In this document: positions 45,136 to 56,703 of the stretch, piece after piece
How positions within the stretch are numbered: the first letter of the stretch is position 1
How the letters are laid out: each line of letters opens with the position of its first letter
Source of the DNA: Galerina marginata
Lineage: Eukaryota > Basidiomycota > Agaricomycetes > Agaricales > Galerinaceae
NCBI GenBank assembly: GCA_023014335.1
Contig: JAECYW010000006.1
Span: forward strand, 3,100,001 to 3,164,000
DNA: 64,000 nt
Direction: 5' to 3'
Notes under the pieces: model-generated
Told to the model about the DNA's origin: nothing
Seen by the model: the letters and a program-made list of their open reading frames with translations, nothing else
The model's database searches: none
Translations under genes and position numbers: made by a program

Positions 45136-46489
45136 GAAAGGTTCTAGATCTGGTGCATTTGCTGCAGCCGGTAGATCGCGCGTTTCCGTTTGCGTTTTCA
45201 GGCTAAAGGCCAAGTGCGAAGTACGGAAAACCTCTGAATCTAGATGAATGCAAATCCAGAGAGTCTGATTCAAGTTTTGTTTATGGCAGATAGCCTTTAA
45301 ACAGCTCGAACCTTTCAGCCTGAGCGCCCAACGTTGCCATATAATAATTGGCAGCTCTGCCAGTGTCAGTGGAAATGATTTATGAGAGATACTGAAATGG
45401 GTATTTACCGTGCCGAAAGAATGCGACTTGAAGATCTGGAATAACAGCCCGATTTTCTCGTAGGAACGGTTGAGAGTCAAGACGATGCAGTTTTTGATTC
45501 ATTAGTGCCGGCACAGTGAGCAGTCTAGGTCTAACAAGTCTTCAGTCGATCTCAGGTCTTCAGATAACTCGAAAACCGACGACCGTCAATCTCGTTTTCT
45601 TGCATTTGAAGCTATCAGGTTGCTATTAGGCGCTCTCGAAGACTCGACGAAGCCTGAGAGCGTAGGTTTTACTCTAATCGTTTCCTTTAAATTTATTCCA
45701 GAAGCAGGCGTCGAAGTAGTAAAGTGCGGAGGCCTGAGGCCTGAGGCGCCTGAGGACTTAAAGGTGCAGATCTAGAAGAGCGGGACGTACTTTGCCAGTG
45801 TCGGAAAATTGACTCAGAGCGACGTACAATTTTTCCTTGTTTTCTGTTGGTTTTCTCAGGTTTTTCCTGACTCTCAACTTCCAAGTAAAGCTTCCCGCAT
45901 CGCGCACCAGGTCAAGTCGATGGCGCATCCCACACGCGCCTATTTATTGATAGGGGTCGAAGTGTGATCGTGGAAAATAGCGTGGGATTTTGTTTGGGCG
46001 TTTGAATTCTTCAAGTTGATTCTGACTCGAATAAGATCTTTCTCTCCCTGGGCCTCTCATGTGTTCTCAACGGACAATAAGAACGACTGTCCTTACTTCC
46101 CACATCAACAATACAGAAGCTATGAATACGTTATAACGGCAGAGGAATCCGTCCGTACACTTCGTCGAGAAATGGACGGCGGAACAAGGAACAAGGATTT
46201 GACATGCAGACAACAAAATCTGCCAGGATGCCTTACGAGACTGAGCAGTGCGTATTTTATTCAAGCTCATTGTACTGATATGCTTAACACCTACGAATCA
46301 TTTTCAGGGGAATGCAGTGTGCATAGACGGTAAATACGACGGTTCAAGATGTTCTTCAGCATTCTCGCTTAGTTTCTTTTTGTTCTAGCAATGTATATCG
46401 GTATAAAACCCGCCTTCGATATTGGAGGCCTGCTATAAACCTCAACGCCCTCTGACTTTCGTCAAAGGCTGCGTTATACCATCTCCACA
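45136..46489. other. Intergenic, no supported gene
   Basis: Frames of 60-120 codons on both strands show no family. The last 60 bp before 46490 are C/T-rich and may be the core promoter of the kinase-like gene. Confidence 0.4.
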
Positions 46490-49400
46490 ATGCCTACGGT
46501 ACCAAGAGCGTCGGGTAGTTCTCGACGTCACCGTGTGCCAACCCTCGATCCAGTTACCCGCCCACAAACCGCCCGACGTTCGAACAGGCGATCAGCTGTG
46601 CCACCCCTCCCATGTGCTAATTTAACTGATCCTCGCCCAATGACCGCCGGTCCACCGGATGGCATGCAGACGTTTTTTCAAAGCAAGCCTCCCCAGGTGG
46701 AAAAGGCACTTGGACATAACATGTCTACTGTTACGCGGGAGACAAACTTCTTCGACATGCATCTTCACCCAGACTTACGTCTCAAACGCGTCGTCTTTCT
46801 CGACGACCTCCCAGAAACCTTGTCCAACTTCTGTGATAGGCTTTCCCAGAACCCTTCCGAGCTGCCTCACGCCGCGCCCGGTACATTCGATGTTGATTAT
46901 CCGATGAACGAGGGCATCATCGACGAGAAGACACTACAAGACCATTGGTTGACTGTCAGTAAATGTTATTGTCCAGTGGCTTCGGGGTTATGCTTTAAAG
47001 ACTCTTGGGAACCTCATTTCCAGATCAACGTTGTTGCAGCTGGTCCTCGCAAAGATTTCGGGGTCGCAGACGGATATCTCTCCCCGCGCGATCCAGAATC
47101 GCTATCGAAGGAGCAGCGAAAGGACTTGGACCTCCTCAAAAAGCATGGCTTATCAAATTTCCTCATCTGGGAGTTTAAAAGCCTTGCTTCTGGGCCACAC
47201 ATTCTCCAGAACTTGCGTGAACTCGTCGATGAGGATTTCACCTGGACAGGTTGCCAAGAACGATCTGTCAACAACGAGCCTTCTGTCGGTTGTGGCCAAG
47301 CCCACAGGGTTGGAGGAAGACTTTCCGTCACGGGCAGACGAACGGGTCCCGATTCTACCGCCATAGGCGACTTTATTCAACCACCTGTCGACTCAGACGC
47401 ACAGCGGGTGCATGCCGGTCAAAAACGGCCCTTATCCGATGCTCACGATACCGAATGCCACAAACGCCAGAAAGTATCAGCGGATATCACAAACAAGGCT
47501 ACCGTGTACGCTGACCAAAAAGCCTTCGACCGACAAGATGCTCTGAGAGTGATCCAGCAGGTAATTACCGTCGGTTAATGTTTGTCAGATGGTTCACTGA
47601 TTCGATTGTTCCAATAGACATGGTCAGAAGCTGTCGTCGAGGACGCGACGTTTTTCATCATCAGCGCGGGAAACGAAGAGTACATCTGCATTCGACACCG
47701 AGGCACTCAGACATTATACATCTCTCGTCTGATAAGGCCAAGCAAAGATACTGCTCCTGCCCATGCCAAGCTCCAGGTTGGCGTCTTCATTGCTGCCTTT
47801 CAGGATGCTGTAAACCGAGCGAGACAACTGGAAGTGATCACATCCATGAAGGTCCCACAGGGATTCCCATCTCGCTTCTTGGTACACATCGACAGAGGTC
47901 CTCCTCCCTCGGAGGTAATGGAGAAGTTGTTATCAAAGAACAAGATTCCTATTGACGATGCTCCAGAGCATAGTGTTTTGAAGTCCGGTCAGGTCCGGTT
48001 TTTTGACCTTCCGAGCTCAGGACCGGGACCGGGACCGGTCCCTCCTCCCTCAAATTCTGCAAAAAACCGGACTGGACCGACCAGGACCGGTCCTGAGCGG
48101 TCTTGTGCAGTCTTTTGCGGTTGCGCGACCGGTCTGAACCGGTTGCGGTTGCAACCAGTTGGCGACCGGTCCAAGACCGGTCTTTGTAGGTGATTCTCGT
48201 ATTTTATGCACTGGGCAGTACTTTTTTTTCGTTATATGTGTCTAAGATTTCGTAAATCAAAAGAATATAGTCTGATATTTGTTCATCTATTATTTTTACA
48301 CTAAGTTATGCCATTTCCCGATCCATCAAGCTCCATCCAACCTTTGCAAACGAAGGTTTTCTTACCAGAGGTGTTTTAAAAAATGCCTCCGGTAAGAAAA
48401 CTTTCGTTTGGAACTCACGTTGGCGTTGATTAAGCGCCGAGTTTGAGCTCAGCGCCTTGGTCTTGTGGGCTGGAAAAGACCGGTTGCAACCGGTTGCAAC
48501 CGGTCTTTTATCGGTCTGAAGATTTTTGGGATCACGGAGGACCAAGGACCGGACTGCAGTTGCGGTCTTGACCGGTCCTAATAATTTGCAGTCCTGATCG
48601 GTTTTGGTCCGGTCTGGTCCCGGTCTTTTTCCAGTCTTGCAACCGGACTTCAAAACACTACCAGAGCAATTGGACCAGATGGTGAGTGCAGTGCATATTA
48701 TTCCCTATGCACTTGTCCTAATTGGTTTCCCACCAGACCTTCCTGGAGCACATAACAAATTCGCCTACCGTTTCAATTCGTTTCCACACACGGCCAAAGG
48801 GACACAGGACGCCTGTAACAAATCCCTCCAATCCTCATACATGGATCTTAAACCGTCTGTCAGCGACCGCAACGACGTCCACCTATGCATCCGACTTTAC
48901 TCTATTCCTCGATTACGAGGATGAGTTCGCCTTAGGTACCAAAGTGCATCAAGTTTATGTCGGCCTCCTCGACAGCAAACTGAACCGTCCTCGATACTAC
49001 ACCAAGCGCCTGGTCATGAAGATGGCATGCAACTTACATGAGAAGACTCGGTTGCAGAAAGAATACGAAATGTACAACCTACTTTCCGATAATGAAACGG
49101 CGCCTGTCGTCAAAGCGTATGGCCTCTTCTCCTGCTATCCCATAGCTGATGGTCAGGAACACGCCTTCATTCTTATGGAAGACGGTGGGAAATGCATCAA
49201 GGAGCGACCAGCAGCACAAATACAGGGACATGTTAATCGTTACGGGTGAGCTTTCCTGTACCCGCCCATTCGACTAAAGCAGTGGCTGACTATTCGTCGG
49301 CAATACAAGGCCGAAATACACAGAAGCCATAACCACCCTTCACGAAGAGGGCTTTGTCCACAAAAATATCAACAACACTCACGTCTTGTTAGACCTCGGC

Positions 49401-49583
49401 GCGACCAAGAAAGTGCCAAAGTTCATTAGCCTGGCAGGATGCGAGAAATCAGATTCTGCAACAGATAAACGGGACGACATTCATTCTCTGAACGACGCAT
49501 TAGGTCGATCCTCTCAAGCGGTACAACAAGCAGTCCTGAATCCACTTATGAGTCAAATTTTAGGCGCGAAAGACTTCCTCTAG
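46490..49583 (+). pseudogene. Kinase-like gene disrupted by a hAT-type insertion, paralogue 1
   Basis: Exons 46490-47560, 47618-48681 (interrupted), 48737-49245 and 49310-49583. Without the insert and one target copy, exon 2 is 366 nt and the whole frame closes at about 739 residues; with it, translation stops at 48193. The N-terminal part contains NFLIWEFKSLASG, an E-x-K segment resembling a nuclease-like core. Exon 2 holds EYICIRHRGTQTLYISRL. The kinase-like end keeps a Lys (RLVMKMAC) and hinge (ILMEDGG), but the catalytic loop is HKNINNTH (Asp replaced by Asn) and DFG is replaced by SLAG. So catalysis was probably lost before or beside the insertion. A tandem paralogue follows 150 bp downstream. 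Confidence 0.75.
47971..48660. mobile_element. 690-bp non-autonomous hAT-type element
   Basis: The ends are a perfect 19-bp inverted repeat, TAGTGTTTTGAAGTCCGGT. The 8-bp target CCAGAGCA is duplicated exactly at 47963-47970 and 48661-48668, the hAT hallmark. Inside, ACCGGTC/GACCGGT words crowd the subterminal zones, and a second hairpin with about 31-nt arms sits at 48347-48410. No transposase frame is present. Confidence 0.92.
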
Positions 49584-49731
49584 ATCATAAAAGCATGTAA
49601 AGTTTCGTTACGCGTAACATAGTAGAATTCGAATTTCCACCAATATGCCGGGCCGAAACGCTGATCGTGAGAGCATAATATGAAGACACTTTGAACATCA
49701 CCCTTTCTTTGTTTCTCTGGTCTGTACCTGG

Positions 49732-51857
49732 ATGCTACCTACATCCGACCCGTTCTACCCTCGTCTAAAGGAGATTCTTGAAGCAAACTACGATGCTGGG
49801 ATCGTTCTGGACTTGGAGCGTCTAGAAGGGGTGTCAACATCCCCCAGGTCTCCCCAAATGTTCTATGACCGGCATATCATGCCCAGCCTTGTTCTACAGA
49901 CTGTGGTGTATCTGCCGTCGATTACGCAGTCACTTTCCAAGGCATGCGACAACGCGATCCAGGGCTTCCTCCACGATGGTCACAGGTTCTCTAGCGATGG
50001 TTATATTTTTTCCCGCAACACGAGATCAAAGGAGTTTCGAGACGCCCATTCAGTCAGTTTTTATTATGGTGAATACATAGCACGTATTTGCCATGCTTTC
50101 GCATCCAAGGTCTGCCTTCACCCTCAATGCGATACATGGAAGTCGGTTTTCAAGTTCACTGAGAGACCCACAGGCAATCCTTTCGATTTTACGACCCAAT
50201 CTTGGCTTGAAGTGACGACAAGACGACTGGACGGGTCCCTTTTACTTCACGAGGACCTTCAAAATTGTCTGCCCGACGCAACCAAGACTAAGATCCTGGA
50301 CTTGTCAAGAAAATTTCCTAGACTGGCGACCTGGCATATGTTCGCAATGACCGACGCCGCTATGAGCATGTTTCAAACGATGAAAGAGGACGCGGCTTTC
50401 GTATGGCAATATTCTCATACGATGGGAGCCGAAAGCATGTCGCACAAGCAGCCTCCTCCAGATTCCAAACACGCGCTGTCCTTTCTATCACTGAAGGCCC
50501 CGACAAAAGCAAAACCACGCCAACCGTTGCCACCTGCAAAGCGAACTGTGAAGTCAAAGTCGGTTACGCCCACGAAATTTGCTGTGAAGAGGAATCGATA
50601 TCGACCGGATTTTCGACACTTCCTCCAATCGGTGTGTGCACCCAATAATATTATCGGTCGCTGCTGACACTGCCGCAGGCATGGGCAAATGCTGCTATTT
50701 ATGATTCCACATTCATTGTCCTGAATTGCGGACGCTATGAGCGGATCGGTATTCGCCACCGAGAATCACAAACCCTATATCTTTCCGGACTAATCGACAC
50801 AGTCAACATCCAAGACCCTCGCTATCGGAAGCTTCACCTTGGTCTCCACATCGCGATTGTCAAGGACGCACTGGAACGACAAGAGCGCGTCAATGCAAGA
50901 AATATCGGTCAGAAATGTTTCTCAGAACAGCTCGAGGAAACGGAAATTTCAGATTCTAAGCACCGGAAGAAAAGCCCACAATCTGAACTACATGAGCACC
51001 ACCGAGTATGTAACTTCATCTTGCCTCTGCGCCATTCTCAAGTTGTGGGTTCTGAAGATCTCTGAAGAGCTAGCGAGACGCCAGCTGGCGTTGGTTAGTT
51101 TGGATTACGGCGCGTTTTGCTCGTATGTTCCCTCATCGTTCAGCCGCGTTGCGCCGTCATGTGCTCCTGGTCTATCAGATGAAGTGGATAATCCCAAGAT
51201 GAAAGCCAAGTATTGCGCCCACGAATATATCTCCCTCACCCTAAAAGAACCGCTGGGTCGCGGTGCTGTTGGCGTCGTCCATCCTGCTACGTTGGAGCTG
51301 GTTCTGGAATCGGGTGAAATCATGACGCAGGACCTTACTTTCAAGCTCGCGTTTTCTGCTGAACAAATGGAAAAGTTGTACCATGAATTCCAGATATATC
51401 AGCAACTCTCAAAGCAGGAAGACGTCGAGGGCATCGTAACCGTGCATGGCCTCTTCAAAGACCAGGAATCCAGAACTTTGGCTATGCTTATGTCCGATGG
51501 GGGTGTGTCGCTTCGCCGTCGCGAGATGGAGCGCAGCGGAGATGCTGTGCAGGTGGTGACTAGCAGTGAAGAGAAGTACAGTTATTATTTTTATCTACTC
51601 CCATTTGCTGTTTCTGAAGCACCTTCTCTCTTTTCAGGGACTCCTTTTTAAGGGCTTTGAATAGCATACACCGCGCCGGTATCAGGCACCACGATATTCG
51701 CGCTGATAACCTTCTCGTCAACTCTGATGGCCAGGTGTTCATTATTGACTTTGATTGTGCTGATAATAATGTATATGACGACAAGGTGGAGCAGGAGATT
51801 GTTTGCATGAATGCTGTTCTTGAAGGGCGATATCAAGAGAAAAACTATTATCCCTGA
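49732..51857 (+). CDS. Kinase-like protein, paralogue 2
   Basis: Exons 49732-50631, 50679-51005, 51058-51575 and 51638-51857 join in frame to about 654 residues. Residues 301-409 hold the linker shared with paralogue 1 (ERIGIRHRESQTLYLSGL). The kinase-like domain has a Gly loop at 476-481 (GRGAVG), Lys505 (LTFKLAF), a hinge (AMLMSDGG), HHDIRADN at 599-606 and DFD at 619-621 for DFG. These features match the expanded Agaricomycete kinase family also used in the Crinkler gene at 14.5-17.0 kb. The first 300 residues differ from paralogue 1. The start at 49732 is the first ATG of the long exon; a further 5' exon is possible. Substrate unknown. Confidence 0.75.
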
Positions 51858-52004
51858 ACCTACATATGTCTACTAGTAATCGTTTCTCTCTTCAGTATCT
51901 CTATATATATCCCGGATATACCCAATTTTTGTTGTAGATTTGTATATTTACATTCAAATAGTATTCAAAGCAGGCTCATGACGAAGGATCGGGCGCCTCC
52001 AACC

Positions 52005-52200
52005 GTCAATAAATTGAGGTTGATCGATACGACAATTTAATCGAATTTCCTAGGATTCGGATAACCAGCCGGTTGCAATTGAAGTCCACTGCTTTTCTTG
52101 AGGTTTTGTGATGAATTTTACTACACTTGACGGTCAGTGTTCACGGAGATACAAGACTGAACTGTTCATCTTTTCTGTCGTTGGACTCCTTCGGAACGCA
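52005..52200. repeat. 230-bp repeat family, diverged copy
   Basis: gtcaataaattgaggttgatcgatacgac and gatacaagactgaactgttcatctttt words match the two better copies at 52385 and 53975. Confidence 0.5.
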
Positions 52201-52384
52201 AGAGGATATCCAGCATATCGTCAATGTCGCTGGTACCTCGTCATCCAAGAGTGAGCGCCTCTAACTTCGAGATCCAGCAACTCGCGTCGTCGTTTGACGT
52301 TTACCGGGCATTCATGAATTAAAACATCAACCATCAAATGGTCATTTTCAAGGTCGGAAGCACGCCGACGAACCACACGATACT

Positions 52385-52625
52385 CCTCCAACCAACAATA
52401 AATTAACCATAAATCGAGGTTGATCGTTAGTTTCCAAAATACACAACTTTTCAGTCAGGATACATGATTGAACCGTTAATTTTCTCTGTCCTTGAACTAT
52501 TGAATGGTTGCCGAGTTTTTTTACGATCCTAGTTCCCTTAATCTGCTTGCCAAAGAAATGCCCCGCTGCGAAAATATATCAGGAATATAAAGTTAAGACA
52601 AAGTCGAATGAACGTACCAATCGGT
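52385..52625. repeat. 230-bp repeat family, copy 1
   Basis: Nearly the same as 53975-54225 from caacaataa through gaggttgatcg, aaaatacacaacttttcagtca and ccttaatctgcttgccaaag to gtcgaatgaacgtacc. Direct orientation. Contains no gene; the distal end abuts the copia scrap here and unrelated coding-like DNA in the other copy. Confidence 0.8.
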
Positions 52626-52850
52626 GGACGTATTGGTTTTGCATCGAATTGCCAAGCTACACAGCATGATAAAGCGATGTCTGGACGAGTAGCCACAGCA
52701 GGGTAAAGTAAACAGCCAACAATGCGCTGATACTTCACTGTCAATTTGTCGTCCGAAATTTCTGGTACAGCGTTTGATGGTGCTGGAGGAGGCTCTTTGA
52801 TATTCGAAGGCAATGGTGTTAGCGCCACGCGGAGCGACAATCTGACAGCC
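52590..52850 (-). pseudogene. Ty1/copia retrotransposon polyprotein fragment
   Basis: A minus frame reads DDKLTVKYQRIVGCLLYPAV and ATRPDIALSCCVAWQFDA. This is the link between reverse transcriptase and RNase H in copia elements (Y-x-x-(I/M)-V-G-x-L-x-Y-x-x-x-x-T-R-P-D-I-A). Only this piece is present; no terminal repeats seen. Confidence 0.7.
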
Positions 52851-52862
52851 CATCAGTCGTGA

Positions 52863-53700
52863 TCACTCCTTTGACCCCCGCGACTGCGACTGCTGCTTCC
52901 GCCCCCGCCCCTTCATCTTCCTCCCACCATCATCCCGGTCCAGCAGCGCATTGAGCAGCACCTCCCGGTGTGCCCGCTGGAGATACTCCCGGATAAAAGG
53001 CTCGTCGTCGAATCTGCGCTTTACATGATCCGTCTACATCAAAATTTCAAAAATTTAAATCAAATTAGATTCAACAACGGAAAAGAGAAAAAGCAACGAA
53101 AAAAGCAACAAAAACTTACATTCGCCCTGACCCCCTTCCCAAACTCATCCTCCAGCCCGACCTTCGCGTCCGATCGGTTGGGCCACGTAAACGCGTGCGT
53201 GGCTGTTTGCAAGAGGGCGGGGTCGACCTGTAGTACTGATTCAAATAAGCAAGCCGTCACGATCGCGACCAGCATTAAACAACAGCAACACCCACCAACT
53301 TGACTCTTCTCCGGCACCACCTTCTCCTCCATCAACAGAACATGCACCCTCTGGGCCTCCAGTCCAACTCCACCCGGTCGCGTTTAAGAAATTCGAGCTC
53401 GTCGCTCGCGGTGCGGTAGAGGGCGTTCACGATAGCGAGGAGGCTGAAGCGGATGTTGATCCCGTCTGAGCCGGAGCCACCGTATTTCCATGTTTTGCAG
53501 GGGACGGTTTGGCGTCTGCTTTTCTTTCTGCTTCTCGGCGTCGGAGGTGGTGATTGTGATGTTGTTTAGGGAAGTGCGGATGTCGGAGGGCCTGACGAGG
53601 GAGATGGCTCAGACGGGCAAGAAGAGGGAAGAGAAGGAGCGTACCGAGCTAGAGAGTTCTGCGCTGTTCGTAAGATTGGGGAGTTGTTTACTGCCAACCC
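52863..53700 (-). pseudogene. Unknown three-copy family, copy 2 (best preserved C-terminus)
   Basis: Minus-strand pieces in order: SLNNITITTSDAEKQK (about 53570), SLLAIVNALYRTASDELEFL (about 53430), VHVLLMEEKVVPEKSQ (53345), VDPALLQTATHAFTWPNRSD (53230), and after an intron TDHVKRRFDDEPFIREYLQR and AHREVLLNALLDRDDGG, ending SRGSKE at 52863. Splice signals flank the last two exons. Between the second and third pieces the frame changes (a premature stop follows VELDWRPRG), so this copy is also damaged. Predicted helical, Lys-rich at the end; function unknown. Confidence 0.5.
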
Positions 53701-53974
53701 GCGCATCTAAGAAGACGAGGCTTAGTTGGCCCAAACATAAAAAATACAGAAAGAGCATACCACAGGCGACATTTTATCCGTCTCCCTTCTAAACCCACGC
53801 AGCTCATCGCCAAGATCAATGCCCGGAGAGTTAAGCAAGACATTCAAATCACATGCGTCGCACACGCGTCGTCGCTCAGCAGCGGGGCCGTCAAAGTCCG
53901 CGGGGGCGGTGTGCGTCTCTGCGCCACATGAAGCAGAAGACGAGGCCGTGTCCTCGATTCTCCCCGACCGTACG

Positions 53975-54225
53975 ATACATCTACAACCAACAATAAGTTG
54001 AGGTTGATCATGATCGATACGAAAATCCAATCGAGTTTCCAAAATACACAACTTTTCAGTCAAGATACATGATTGAACCGTTCATTTTTTCTCTGTCCTT
54101 GAACTCTTGAATAGTGCCTCGGTTTTACGATCCTCGTTCCCTTAATCTGCTTGCCAAAGAAATGCCCCGCTGCGAAAATATGTCAGAAATAAATTTGAGA
54201 CAAAGTCGAATGAACGTACCCATAG
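53975..54225. repeat. 230-bp repeat family, copy 2
   Basis: See 52385-52625. One copy carries tatgtcagaaataaatttgagac where the other has tatatcaggaatataaagttaagac. Confidence 0.8.
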
Positions 54226-54600
54226 TTCCCTGTGACCAGCAATTCCTTCTAAACACCCAAGAGCATCTCTCAAAGAAACCGGGTCAATACATGACGAGAT
54301 CGCAAGGTGAGCGTCAAGGAGCTGAGGTGTAAGGCAATCACAGTAAACATTTAGGAAGTCGAGGACAGATTGTAGGTCCATACCTTTGGAGCTTTAGTCT
54401 CAAGCATAATGAGGCTGGATGAAGGCGAGCTCAAAGGAAGCTTCTCGAAGGTAGCAAGAATGAGAAAAGCCTGATGTAAGATTCGGTGCAAGGGTGAGAT
54501 TCGATGGGGTCGACGGCCATGTATGGTGCATCTGCTTCTCCACAATCAATATGGGCAGCTTGCTTACAATAATGTCAGTTATAAGTCGGAAATGGAAATC
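54226..54600 (-). pseudogene. Coding-like fragment, unidentified
   Basis: Minus-strand pieces ADAPYMAVDPIESHPCTESY and, after a frame change, ISSCIDPVSLRDALGCLEG look like protein but break twice. An exon-like end (AAAG/GTATGG) lies at about 54385. No family recognised. Confidence 0.3.
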
Positions 54601-55100
54601 GGCGCGAAGACCAACTCACGGAACCTCGCAGAAATTGTTGCTGGGTGCATTAAGTGAGATTGGTCATATTCTGGTGTATCGGAGCCTCTGCCCGATAGTC
54701 TCTTAGATCCAGGTCCCAATTACGACACCTTCGACGTCGAAGTGCTCAGCGGAACCAGCGGCGAGAGTAGAGAAAGGTTTGCGGCGGTGTTGAGTCTGTC
54801 GTGAGAGCCTAGTGGTTGGGTCTTCTCCTCAATTCGTTGACAAGTCGAGCAAAGTAATAGCGAATAGCCTCGCAGACGAAGAGGGACAGATTAGCTATGT
54901 GTGGCAGCGCTTGACCGAAGGGAGAATGTAGGACAATAACTAACGCGAACGTTATTTCAACCAGTTTCAGCCGTATGGTTTATCATGAGAGAAGATGGTG
55001 AACAGTCGCGTCAAAAGTCGCGTCGTGGGTATTTCCCTCACTTCGATCATCTGCCTAAAATAGCGGTCCTGGTTCCATCACGACCAACGGATTGCTATCT

Positions 55101-55700
55101 ATGGCACATTCACCCGTCCTGGGTCTCAGCGCAGTCAAATCCCAGTTCCAGAGGAATGGGCAGGCCGTGCATATGACTCGGAATTGAAGCAAGGTAAGAT
55201 ATTCTGATTTGCTTGTCTGTACGTTCGTTGACTGGCATAGTAATCAGCAGCCGAATTTCGAGATTCTATTGCCAGTGGCGCAGATCATCGCACTCCTCAG
55301 TGATAGCAGCCTTCGGTTTGTAAGGCGGCTGCAGAATCAGTTGCTTATCTTTCGGAGCAAGGTATGTAAGACATCTAATATCTGGGCTCATGGCGTTGCT
55401 GATGAACATAGAATCATCGTAGCTGATTTCGACGGTCTATTCGGCTTGCATTTTCTTCATATTATCGCCCTCCTCAACGATAAGGACGAGGAGATTCGAC
55501 ACGCTGGTTCACGATCCGTTGATGAAATGTCGAAACATGGTAAAGGACTTGCTTTCTCATTTCAACCTAGCTTACGAGTTTCCCATCCAGCCGACTTCTT
55601 CGAACCCATTCGGGATGCCGTGCCTCGGATCGTCGAGATCCTCAACAGCAGTGATAAAAGCACTCGTACGGCCGGTGCAAGTTTAGTGGTGAACCGTTGA
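55101..55700 (+). pseudogene. HEAT-repeat gene, decayed copy
   Basis: Follows the intact gene at 62996-63952 exon by exon. The first exon MAHSPVLGLSAVKSQFQRN runs into a stop after a frame change. Repeat 1 has lost its frame between the helices. Repeats 2 (HIIALLNDKDEEIRHAGSRS) and 3 (PRIVEILNSSDKSTRTAGAS) are readable, the latter ending in a stop (VVNR). Upstream DNA (gtcgcgtcaaaagtcgcgtcgtggg) is shared with 62825-62850. Confidence 0.75.
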
Positions 55701-55884
55701 AGCAAGGTAAAAGTGACAAGTTTTCTAGTTTTATGCGAGTGTCACTGACGAGAGTCCCAGCCGACATCTGAGCCCAGCACGGCATTTACGCCATCCTCCG
55801 ACCACGGAAGGCACATCGCCAACTGTACGTCCTTCTCCGACCTTGTGTTTATTATCGTTATAATCTTCTCTTTCTTCTCTTATT

Positions 55885-56703
55885 ATAGTCTGGAACCACG
55901 AAGACTTCCAAAATCGCGTCGTCTGGCTCTGGGGCGAGCTCGCGAGGCACTACAAAAACCACAAACACATTGCAGGATACAACCCGAGCCCACCGACGCC
56001 AAACACACCCGCGTCATCGCCTTCTACGACGCCGTGCACACCCCCATCAGCGCTGTCGAGCCGGACCACGCGGTCTTCTTCGACGGTAACGCCTTCGCCT
56101 CCGACTTTTCGCACTTCGGGGACGCACACAAGGAGTGGGACAACACCGCGTTCGTCCTTTGGGTTTCCAGGCGTACAGGAGTACGTGACCAAGCCGCGGT
56201 ATAAAGTACTCAAAGACCAATTGGACATCACAAAACGGTACATTCATCCATAGCATTATCTATTTCTACCCCACTCACACTTGCCGACCGTCGCAGGACC
56301 GCTTCAGCTGGTCCATCTGGCTATACAAAGACTTCGGCTTCCAAGCCATGGTCCACCTCTCCCCCTCAACACCCTACATGACCTACTTCGCCCTGTTCCT
56401 CGCAAAGAACCACCGCCTCGCAATCGACGCCTGTGGCTCCTCCCTCTCCCCCTCCCCCTCTCAAATCTACGACCCCCTCATCGAACATATCCAAAAAGAA
56501 ATACCCGAACGTTTCAAAACTTGTACCCGCACCCGGAATGGACCCACCCCAGCCTCGTCGCCATCCTTGTCGCGGAGTACCTAGTCAAAGAGTGGGCGGA
56601 GCTGTTCGTCGGGCTGGGGGAAAACGGGCTCGACGGGCTCGCGGAGAGCTTTCGGTTTGCGGAGTGTGTGAAGAGGGCTGACTTTCCCCGTATTCTGTCA
56701 TAA
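55885..56703 (+). pseudogene. GH5-like glycoside hydrolase, copy B
   Basis: It starts at an intron acceptor (ttatag near 55889) with WNHEDFQNRVVWLWGELARH and KNHKHIAGYNP. An indel then breaks the NEP motif, after which AKHTRVIAFYDAVHTPISAV and DHAVFFDGNAFASDFSHFGD are in another frame. A piece with KYKVLKDQLDI precedes an intron, and the last exon reads DRFSWSIWLYKDFGFQAMV. The WNGEWG exon of copy A is deleted. No intact frame remains. Confidence 0.65.

Noticed and set aside
44638..45147. 169-codon plus-strand ORF
   Set aside because: The segment is duplicated at 57.1-57.6 kb, where the frame is not preserved.
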